Assembly (NCBI GenBank): GCA_038223055.1
Contig: JBBRHF010000180.1
Span: 1 to 8,617, forward strand
Source: JBBRHF01 sp038223055
GTDB taxonomy: Bacteria; Actinomycetota; Actinomycetes; JACCUZ01
Direction of reading: 5' to 3'
DNA: 8,617 nt
The position numbers and the translations under genes are program-made. Below, piece by piece: positions 1-5,859 of the stretch (positions are counted from its first letter, which is position 1; every line of letters starts with the position of its first letter). The notes beneath the pieces are model-generated. The model saw only the letters and a program-made list of their open reading frames with translations. It ran no database searches and was not told where the DNA came from.

Positions 1-1052
1 AGGTCATCGACGTGACCGCCGGCAGTTCCTCGACGTCGGTCGTCGTACGCGCCGCGACCGGGCAGGTGCAGACGTTCGACGCGCACTACGTCGTGGGCGC
101 TGACGGCGCGCAGAGCGCCGTGCGCGTCGCTGCCGGCATCACCCTGTCCGGCTCGGACGTGGCCTATCGAGGCGTGCGCATGGAGTTCCGCGCGCCGTTG
201 TGGGAGGTGCTGGGCAAGCATCGCCACCTCTTGTACGCGATCACCGAGCCACCCGCCAGCGGTGTGCTCCTTCCCGCGGGGCAGGGTGACCGCTGGATGT
301 TCGGGGTCGGGTACGGCGCGGGCAGTGAGGTCACCGACGCGATCACCCACGATGAGCTGCACCACAGGCTGCTCAAGGCCGTCGATCTGTCTGCCTCCGC
401 GGTGCGCGTCCTGAGGTTCGACCGGTTCAGCGCGGGCGCGCAGATGGCCGAGCGCTTCTCGCGTGGGCGGATCTTCCTCGTGGGCGATGCCGCGCACCGG
501 GTCACGCCTCGCGGCGGAACTGGCCTCAACGTGGCACTTGGCGATGGCTACGACCTGGGCTGGAAGCTCGGATGGGTGCTGCGCGACTGGGCACCTGCGT
601 CCCTGCTCGCCAGCTACGAGTCCGAACGGCGACCAGCCGCGGAGCACAACGTCGATCGCTCGGCCGACGCGGACGGGTCCAGCCGTCGAGCGGCCACCGA
701 GGTACACGTCGACCTCGGTGGGCGGATCTCGCACCTATGGGTGGCGCCCGGGGTCTCCACCCTCGACCTGGCCGGCGACGGACTGACTCTCCTGACAGCC
801 GACGCGGCCGGCGGCCATCGGGCGGTGGCAGGAATCAGCACCGAACGGCCGGTGTCGGTGGTGCCCGTGGACGCCCTCACCACACGATCCCTCGGCCTCG
901 GCAGCCGAGGGGCCGTCCTCATCCGACCAGACGCCCTCCCCATCGCGGCCTGGTCGAGCACCCCCCCACGCGAGCACGTTGCCCAGGTGACCTCCGACTT
1001 CCTCGCCGGGCCGCGCCACGAGCCCGGCCTCGGCACCGAATCCGTCGCCTGA
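1..1052 (+). CDS. FAD-dependent aromatic-ring monooxygenase, 5' end missing
   Basis: Flavoprotein hydroxylase that would use NAD(P)H and O2 to oxygenate an aromatic or polyketide-like substrate in the cytoplasm. The frame is open from base 3 to the stop at 1050-1052, so the gene starts left of the window; a GTG at 12 is internal. Numbering from that GTG, about 346 residues remain of a family usually near 500, and the N-terminal GxGxxG dinucleotide fold is outside. Visible motifs are GADGAQSAVR (29-38), the FAD-pyrophosphate motif with GDAAH (158-162), then PRGGTGLNVALGDGYDLGWK (166-185) and SYESERRPAAEHN (201-213). The tail from about 235 fits the thioredoxin-like C-terminal domain of the PheA/TfdB-like class, including LDLAGDGLTLL (251-261) and AVLIRPD (301-307). 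No cysteine is visible in the fragment. A 110-base gap separates it from the co-oriented glycosyltransferase, so joint transcription is possible but unproven. The family is secure; the substrate is unknown. Confidence 0.9.
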   Translation, partial: VIDVTAGSSSTSVVVRAATGQVQTFDAHYVVGADGAQSAVRVAAGITLSGSDVAYRGVRMEFRAPLWEVLGKHRHLLYAITEPPASGVLLPAGQGDRWMFGVGYGAGSEVTDAITHDELHHRLLKAVDLSASAVRVLRFDRFSAGAQMAERFSRGRIFLVGDAAHRVTPRGGTGLNVALGDGYDLGWKLGWVLRDWAPASLLASYESERRPAAEHNVDRSADADGSSRRAATEVHVDLGGRISHLWVAPGVSTLDLAGDGLTLLTADAAGGHRAVAGISTERPVSVVPVDALTTRSLGLGSRGAVLIRPDALPIAAWSSTPPREHVAQVTSDFLAGPRHEPGLGTESVA

Positions 1053-1123
1053 GCCCGGCACCTCCCCACGCACCCCGGCGGCCATATCGAGGTAGCACAC
1101 GGACGACAGCGCGCACACACCGC

Positions 1124-1143
1124 GGGCCATGGACACATGGCCC
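1124..1143. promoter_or_regulatory. Perfect 8-bp inverted repeat upstream of the glycosyltransferase
   Basis: GGGCCATG (1124-1131) and CATGGCCC (1136-1143) are exact reverse complements around the 4-base loop GACA. The element sits in the 110-base gap between the monooxygenase and the glycosyltransferase, 9 bases before the GGAG ribosome binding site (1153-1156). It could be an operator for a dimeric repressor or an RNA hairpin near the start of the message. It could also be a terminator stem for the upstream gene, but no T-run follows, so an intrinsic terminator is the weakest option. The rest of the gap (1053-1123) holds no clear promoter boxes that I can defend. The repeat is seen directly; the role is inference. 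Confidence 0.45.
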
Positions 1144-1162
1144 CAACCGAATGGAGATCCTC

Positions 1163-2458
1163 ATGTCGCAATACCTGATCGCCAGCGTCCCGATCCACGG
1201 CCACGTCACGCCGCTCCTGGCCGTGGCCGCCGGCCTGGTGGAGCGCGGCCACGACGTCCGCTTCCTGACCGGCTCCCGATTCTCGAGCGCCGTCGAAACG
1301 ACCGGCAGCACATTCGTCGCGCTCCCCGAGGACGCCGACTACGACGATCGTTTGCACGGCGGCGTCAGCGACGACCGACCAGGTGGAATCGCCGGCCTGC
1401 GCCACGACGTGGCCCAGACCTTCTTGACACCCGCCCGAGCGCAGTACGACGCCCTCACCGGGATCCTCGACGGTGATGAACCATCCACCGATGCGGTGAT
1501 CGTCGATCCCGCATTCGTCGGCGCGATGCTCCTGGCGGCCCACCCTGTGGGCACCCGACCTCCCGTGGTCGTGGGCGGTGTGCTGCCGCTCACCCTGTCG
1601 TCATCGTCCGTACCACCCTTCGGACTCGGTCTGCAGCCCTGGGCCGGGCCTCTGAACCGGCCCCGCAACTCCCTACTGCGCGCCATGGTCGAAAAGATTG
1701 TCTTCACACCCGTCCAGCGCGACCTCGACGCCCTGCACCGAGCGGTCCACGGCCGCGACGCCGACGCCTTCATCCTGGACTGGGTGAGCCGCGCCGACGC
1801 GATCGTCCAGTTCAGCGTGCCTGCCTTTGAGTACCCGCGCCCTGACGCCGTCGTGCCCTTGCGGTTCGCGGGGCCTATCTCCCAGCCGTCGGGCACGGAG
1901 CTCCCGGCCTGGTGGCCGGACCTCGACACCGCGCGGCACGTCGTGCTGGTGACGCAGGGCACGATCGCCAACACCGATCTGACCGAGCTCGTTCGCCCCA
2001 CCCTGGAGGCACTCGCTGGCGAGGACGTCCTCGTCGTAGTCGCCACGGGCGGCCCCCCGGTCCGGGAGCTGGGCGTACTGCCGGCCAACGCCCGCGCTGC
2101 GGAGTTCCTCCCGTACGACGTCCTGTTCCCGCGCCTCGCGGTGATGGTCACCAACGGGGGCTACGGCGGGGTCCACTACGCGCTTGCCCACGGCGTGCCG
2201 CTCGTCGTGGCCGGGGGCACGGAGGACAAGCCCGAGGTCGCCGCCCGCGTCGCGTGGTCGGGCACGGGCATCAACCTGCGCACGGGGCGCCCGAAGCCCA
2301 AGGCCATCCGTCGTGCCGTACGTCGCGTTCTCGACACGCCCGAGCCTCGGCTGGCAGCCGCGGCCGTGGCCGCGCAGATCGACACCACCCGCGGCGTCGA
2401 CGAGCTCATCGACGCGATCACGGCGCTCAAAGCCCTGCCCTCGAAGGAGGCCGCATGA
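1163..2458 (+). CDS. GT1-fold (MGT/OleD-like) glycosyltransferase
   Basis: Predicted cytoplasmic transferase of a sugar from an NDP-sugar to a small hydrophobic acceptor, 431 residues, the usual GT-B length. The start at ATG 1163 is chosen because GGAG (1153-1156) lies 6 bases upstream and the protein then opens directly with the first beta strand (MSQYLIASVPIHGHVTPLL). ATG 1151 is in frame but overlaps that site. The N-terminal acceptor domain has H12 in IHGH, the position of the catalytic base in OleD-like enzymes, and D115 in VIVDPAF as its possible partner. The C-terminal donor domain starts near 255 (VVLVTQGTI, 260-268). Its nucleotide-sugar motif runs from FLPYD (315-319) through TNGGYGG (330-336) and HGVPLVVAGGTEDKPEVAAR (343-362). 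The usual HGGxGT histidine is Asn331. No cysteine and no membrane segment are seen. The stop overlaps the start of the next small gene, implying coupling. Acceptor and sugar are unknown; resistance, tailoring or lipid/carotenoid glycosylation are all possible. Confidence 0.88.
   Translation: MSQYLIASVPIHGHVTPLLAVAAGLVERGHDVRFLTGSRFSSAVETTGSTFVALPEDADYDDRLHGGVSDDRPGGIAGLRHDVAQTFLTPARAQYDALTGILDGDEPSTDAVIVDPAFVGAMLLAAHPVGTRPPVVVGGVLPLTLSSSSVPPFGLGLQPWAGPLNRPRNSLLRAMVEKIVFTPVQRDLDALHRAVHGRDADAFILDWVSRADAIVQFSVPAFEYPRPDAVVPLRFAGPISQPSGTELPAWWPDLDTARHVVLVTQGTIANTDLTELVRPTLEALAGEDVLVVVATGGPPVRELGVLPANARAAEFLPYDVLFPRLAVMVTNGGYGGVHYALAHGVPLVVAGGTEDKPEVAARVAWSGTGINLRTGRPKPKAIRRAVRRVLDTPEPRLAAAAVAAQIDTTRGVDELIDAITALKALPSKEAA
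2444..2450 (+). promoter_or_regulatory. Strong Shine-Dalgarno for the small gene after the glycosyltransferase
   Basis: AAGGAGG is close to a full anti-16S match and is the best ribosome binding site I see in the window. It lies inside the last codons of the glycosyltransferase, 4 bases before ATG 2455 and 7 bases before ATG 2458. The second spacing is the more typical and puts the start in the TGATG overlap with the glycosyltransferase stop. This site is the main reason to believe a real gene once began here, although its frame is now broken. Confidence 0.65.
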
Positions 2459-2716
2459 TGACCGGCGACGCGCCGGAGTTTCGACGTGCATGGCCGCATC
2501 ACGACCCAGGTCGTCCATACCCCCGTCGGCTGGCGGATCAGCGCCATTGCCTGGGACGACGAGCGACCAGGTCTATCGCTCGGCGGAGCCGGCCAACGAC
2601 CTCCCGGCCCGTGACTCACCACCGTCCAAGAAGGCGGCGGGGCGGCCCGTCGTGCCATCAACAAGCACATCCGTGAACAGGTGCTCCAGGAGGCGAAGCC
2701 CTTCTATGCGGCGTGA
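2458..2716 (+). pseudogene. Broken small gene, about 85 codons, unknown function
   Basis: From ATG 2458, placed 7 bases after AAGGAGG, eight codons read MTGDAPEF. Dropping one T from the TTT run (2479-2481) joins them to an open frame with protein-like content: DVHGRITTQVVHTPVGWR, then ISAIAWDDERPGLSL (2483-2581). That frame hits TGA at 2612-2614, then resumes in the same frame with LTTVQEGGGAARRAINKH and IREQVLQEAKPFYAA, ending at TGA 2714-2716. The parts look like two beta strands, a PGL turn and an amphipathic helix, a layout resembling HicB-like small domains, but I would not name it. Without the frameshift, ATG 2458 gives a low-complexity Arg/Pro-rich product to 2676. Alternatively GTG 2486, with GGAG at 2475-2478, could give a 42-residue protein to 2614. 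Sequencing error is possible. Confidence 0.45.
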
Positions 2717-2864
2717 ACTCCTGCTAGTTCAGGAGATGATCGATGCCGCAGTTCGCAGCCGCGACGTGATCGACGATCTGCCCGTCCTGATCGAGCAGGT
2801 CACCGCCGTACGCACCGAGCTCGAGCAGTCCGCGGACAGTCCGAACGAAGTCGAGAAGGCGTGA
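2706..2864 (+). CDS. Small helical protein of unknown function, 52 residues
   Basis: I do not recognise this protein. It starts at ATG 2706, overlapping the stop of the broken upstream gene (2714-2716) by 11 bases. AGGAGG at 2688-2693 lies 12 bases upstream, longer than ideal. Codon choice is mostly G/C-ending, as expected for coding sequence here. It reads as two amphipathic helices split by Pro26: residues 2-24 (RRELLLVQEMIDAAV and on) and 27-41, where L28, V32, V35 and L39 give heptad-like spacing. The tail from 42 is acidic and polar. There is no signal peptide, membrane span or cysteine. The second helix suggests dimerisation or binding to a partner. Its stop is 9 bases from the nuoN stop on the other strand. 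It may belong with the broken gene before it, as a partner or as a separately surviving piece. Confidence 0.5.
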   Translation: MRRELLLVQEMIDAAVRSRDVIDDLPVLIEQVTAVRTELEQSADSPNEVEKA

Positions 2865-2873
2865 TCAACCGCC

Positions 2874-4361
2874 TCAGCCGAGGGCCTCGAGCACCATGCG
2901 GGGCAGCACCGAGAGCCACAGCGCCGCCCCGAGGGTGATCCCGATGGCCAGCCCGTCGGACCACGAGATGCGGTAGGACGGGGGACGGGGCGCGGCGGCG
3001 GCGCCACCCGGGCGGGCATAGAGCAGCGCGGCCCAACCCAGGTAGTAGAACAACCCGATCACGACATTGACCGCCATCACGACGGCCAGCCAGCCGACGC
3101 CCTGGGTGACCGGCGCCTGGAACACGACCACCTTGGCGAACAGCCCCAGCAACCCAGGCGGCAGGCCGGCCAGGCAGGCGAGGAAGAACGCGAGCGCGAA
3201 CGCCGTCAACGGCTCGGTGCGGCCCAGCGCGCGGTAGTCGAGCAGCCGGTTGGCTGGCCGGTGCCGCCCGACGAGGGTGACGACGGCGAAGGCGCCGAGG
3301 TTCATCACCGCGTAGGCGAGGACATAGGCGACGGTGGCTCGCAGCACCGCGTCGACCGAGGTCTGGCCGCGACCGGCCGACCCGAGCGGAACCAGCATGT
3401 AGCCCGACTGGGCGACCGACGACCAAGCCAGGAGGCGTACGGCGTGGCGCTGGCGTAACGCGACGAGGTTGCCCACGGTCATGGTGAGCGCCGCCAGGAC
3501 CGCGAGGACCGGCGCCCACACGTCGGCGTAGGGGCCGAACCCCTTGGTCAGCAGCAGCGCGAGGCCGACGAACCCGGCCGCCTTGGACACCACCGATAGG
3601 TAGGCCGCGACCGGCACCGGGGCGCCGACATAGACGTCCGGGGCCCAGAAGTGGAACGGCACCGCGGCGACCTTGAACGCGAACCCGGCGATCGCCAGCG
3701 TCACCCCGAGCGCGGTCGCCGGCTCGCGCCCGGCCGGGTCGGACAGGGCGGCGGCGATCCGGTCCAGGTGCACCGCCCCGGTGGTGCCGTAGACCAGGCT
3801 GAGCCCGAACAGCATCACCGCGGTCGAGACGACCGAGACGAGGAACAGCTTGAGCGCCGCCTCGCTGGAGCGGCTGTCGTGGCGGCGCAGCCCGACCAGC
3901 GCGAAGGCCGGCAGCGAGACGACCTCGAGCGCCACGACCAGGGTCAGCACGTCACGGCTCGCGGCCAGCGTCACCGCGCCGGACACCGAGGACAGCAGCA
4001 GGAACCAGTACTCCCCCGCGGGCAGGCCGCTGTCGCGCACGGTGTCCAGCGAGAGCAGCACGACGACGATGGCGCCGGCCAGCACGAGGGCCTGAAAGAC
4101 CAGGGTCAGGTCGTCAACGACGTAGGAACAGGACGGCAGGACGAGCCCACGGCCGGGGACGCAGAACGTGCGACGGGTCTCCCCGCGCAACGCGAGCAGG
4201 GTGAGCAGGGCCGCAGCCAGCCCGGCGAGGCTGACCCAGCCGGCGACGGGCGCGAGCCGGGCCGGCAGGAACGCCTCGAGCACGAGGACCCCGATCGCCA
4301 CCACGGCGACCACGATCGGCGGGGCGACGGCGAGGAGGTCGATCGACTGGGTGGCGGTCAC
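2874..4361 (-). CDS. nuoN: NADH-quinone oxidoreductase subunit N (complex I)
   Basis: Antiporter-like proton-channel subunit of the complex I membrane arm, 495 residues and multi-spanning, close to the 485 of E. coli NuoN. It starts at GTG 4361, 4 bases after the nuoM stop; a weak GGCGG lies just upstream. The channel residues are in place: E146 in VALEVVSLP, K230 in FKVAAVPFHFWAPDVYVGAP, K260 in SKAAGF and K410 in LFAKVVVFQ, matching E. coli E133, K217, K247 and K395. The fold core with KRL-type helix breaks is represented by RHAVRLLAWSSVAQSGYML (305-323). The loop after the second helix carries two cysteines, C67 and C78, on the predicted outer face. It is the last gene of the nuo operon here, and no hairpin plus T-run terminator is visible after its stop. 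The identification is secure. Confidence 0.97.
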   Translation of the reverse strand: MTATQSIDLLAVAPPIVVAVVAIGVLVLEAFLPARLAPVAGWVSLAGLAAALLTLLALRGETRRTFCVPGRGLVLPSCSYVVDDLTLVFQALVLAGAIVVVLLSLDTVRDSGLPAGEYWFLLLSSVSGAVTLAASRDVLTLVVALEVVSLPAFALVGLRRHDSRSSEAALKLFLVSVVSTAVMLFGLSLVYGTTGAVHLDRIAAALSDPAGREPATALGVTLAIAGFAFKVAAVPFHFWAPDVYVGAPVPVAAYLSVVSKAAGFVGLALLLTKGFGPYADVWAPVLAVLAALTMTVGNLVALRQRHAVRLLAWSSVAQSGYMLVPLGSAGRGQTSVDAVLRATVAYVLAYAVMNLGAFAVVTLVGRHRPANRLLDYRALGRTEPLTAFALAFFLACLAGLPPGLLGLFAKVVVFQAPVTQGVGWLAVVMAVNVVIGLFYYLGWAALLYARPGGAAAAPRPPSYRISWSDGLAIGITLGAALWLSVLPRMVLEALG

Positions 4362-4365
4362 CGGC

Positions 4366-5859
4366 TCAACCGCCGAACACGCGTCGTACGACGGGGTCGG
4401 TCAGGTCGAGCAGCAGCTTGGGCCACAGCCCCAGCCCGAGCACGAGGACCACGACCGGGGACCAGACGAGCAGCTCGTGGCTGGTCGCGTCGCGCAGCAG
4501 GATCGCGTCGCGCCACCGGGGCGCGCTGACACCCTGGGCGACCCGGCGCACCAGCGTGACCAGGTAGAGCGTGGTCAGCACGACCCCGATCCCGGCCAGG
4601 GCCATGAACACCAGGTAGAGCCCGCGGGGCAGGGCGGGGTCGGGCTCGAAGGCGCCCAGCAGGGCGAGCATCTCGCCCCAGAAGCCGGCCAGCCCGGGCA
4701 GCCCCAGGCTGGCGACCGCCGCGAAGGCGAGCAGGCCCCCGAGCTTGGGCAGCCGCTGGTAGAGCCCGCCGCCGAGGTCGTCCAGCGAGGCCGTGTGATG
4801 GCGGTCCTTGATCGCGCCGGCGAGGAAGAACAGCAGCCCGGTGATCAGGCCGTGAGCCACGTTGGCGAACAGCGCGCCGTTGATGCCGACGGGGGTCAGC
4901 GTGGCGATGCCGAGCAGGACGAAGCCCATGTGCCCGACGCTGGAGAAGGCGATCAGCCGCTTGAGGTCGCGTTGCACCATGCAGGCAAGGGCTCCGTAGA
5001 GGATGCCGACCACCGCGAAGCCGCCGAGGAACGGTGCGAGCACGCGCGCCCCCTCCGGCGCGATCGGCACCGCGATGCGGACCAGTCCGTAGGTGCCCAT
5101 CTTGAGTAGCACGCCGGCGAGCAGCACCGACCCGACGGTCGGGGCCGCGGTGTGCGCGTCGGGCAGCCACGAGTGCAGCGGCCACATCGGTGCCTTCACC
5201 GCGAGGCCAAGGGCGAGGGCGAGGAAGGCCAGCACCTGGACGTCGTGGGACATCCCGCCGCCGCCGGTCGCCGCCAGCGCGACCATGTCGAACGTGCCCG
5301 TCTTGGCCCGCACCAGCAGGATGCCCAGCAGCATGACGGCGCTGCCGAGCAGCGTGTAGAGGATGAACGTGTTGGCGGCGGCGACCCGCCCGCCGGGGAC
5401 CCCGTCGTCGCCCCACTGGGCGATGACGAACCACATCGGGACCAGCACGACCTCGAAGAAGACGAAGAACAGCAACAGGTCCAGGGCCACGAAGGTGCCC
5501 AGCATGCCGACCTCGAGCAGGAACAGCAACCCGATGAAGGACCGCGGGCGGCCGTCGACCGGCATGATCCTGGTGGAGTAGGCCATGCAGAGGAACGTGA
5601 GGCCAGCCGTCAGCAGCACCAGCGGCGCGGAGATGCCGTCGAGGCCGAGGTGGAAGCGCAACCCGAGGCTCGGCACCCAGGACAGGTCGAGGTCGTCGGC
5701 GACGGCCGTGGCCAGCACCGCGACGGCGGCGGTCAGCCCGCAGACGGCCACGCCGAGCCGCACAGCGACCCGGTCACCGACGGCCGGTGGCAGCACCAGC
5801 AGGGCGAGACAGCCCGCGACCGGGAGCCCGAGCAGCAGGGGGAGCAGCGCCTGTCTCAC
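4366..5859 (-). CDS. nuoM: NADH-quinone oxidoreductase subunit M (complex I)
   Basis: The middle antiporter-like proton channel of complex I, 497 residues and multi-spanning. It starts at GTG 5859, sharing the four bases GTGA with the nuoL stop, so translation is probably coupled to nuoL. Signature residues are E136 in FFEVVLVPMWFVI, K222 in AVKAPMWPLHSWLPDAHTAA, K253 in LLKMGTYGLVR, the helix-break segment QRDLKRLIAFSSVGHMGFV (296-314), and E396 in GFWGEML where E. coli NuoM has E407. The N-terminal hydrophobic stretch is the first transmembrane helix, not a cleaved signal. Length and motifs are normal for the family, with no truncation or frameshift. Four bases separate its stop (4366-4368) from the nuoN start. 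Confidence 0.97.
   Translation of the reverse strand: MRQALLPLLLGLPVAGCLALLVLPPAVGDRVAVRLGVAVCGLTAAVAVLATAVADDLDLSWVPSLGLRFHLGLDGISAPLVLLTAGLTFLCMAYSTRIMPVDGRPRSFIGLLFLLEVGMLGTFVALDLLLFFVFFEVVLVPMWFVIAQWGDDGVPGGRVAAANTFILYTLLGSAVMLLGILLVRAKTGTFDMVALAATGGGGMSHDVQVLAFLALALGLAVKAPMWPLHSWLPDAHTAAPTVGSVLLAGVLLKMGTYGLVRIAVPIAPEGARVLAPFLGGFAVVGILYGALACMVQRDLKRLIAFSSVGHMGFVLLGIATLTPVGINGALFANVAHGLITGLLFFLAGAIKDRHHTASLDDLGGGLYQRLPKLGGLLAFAAVASLGLPGLAGFWGEMLALLGAFEPDPALPRGLYLVFMALAGIGVVLTTLYLVTLVRRVAQGVSAPRWRDAILLRDATSHELLVWSPVVVLVLGLGLWPKLLLDLTDPVVRRVFGG

Noticed and set aside
1..1052. Naming the monooxygenase as rifampicin monooxygenase (Rox)
   Set aside because: The sequence around GDAAH (RVTPRGGTGLNVALGDGYD) differs from the Rox pattern I recall, and the N-terminal half is missing.
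572..1162. Upstream extension of the glycosyltransferase frame into the monooxygenase
   Set aside because: The added part is Arg/Pro-rich shadow sequence. The GGAG site and the start of the fold both place the start at 1163.
614..2518. Long minus-strand open frames over the monooxygenase and glycosyltransferase
   Set aside because: They overlap genes with clear family motifs and give Arg/Ser/Gly-rich products with no recognisable fold.
2828..2843. GTCCGCGGAC palindrome and CAGTCCG direct repeat near the end of the small gene
   Set aside because: It is short, inside a coding frame, lacks a T-run, and is of a kind expected often in DNA this GC-rich; not a convincing terminator.
2458..2864. 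A HicAB-type toxin-antitoxin pair
   Set aside because: Only a loose HicB-like layout is seen in the repaired first gene. The second protein lacks the small double-stranded-RNA-binding fold and the GSH motif expected of HicA.
3651..5109. Long plus-strand open frames opposite nuoN and nuoM
   Set aside because: They show the same GC-driven antisense pattern, with no domain motifs, and lie opposite well-conserved membrane proteins.
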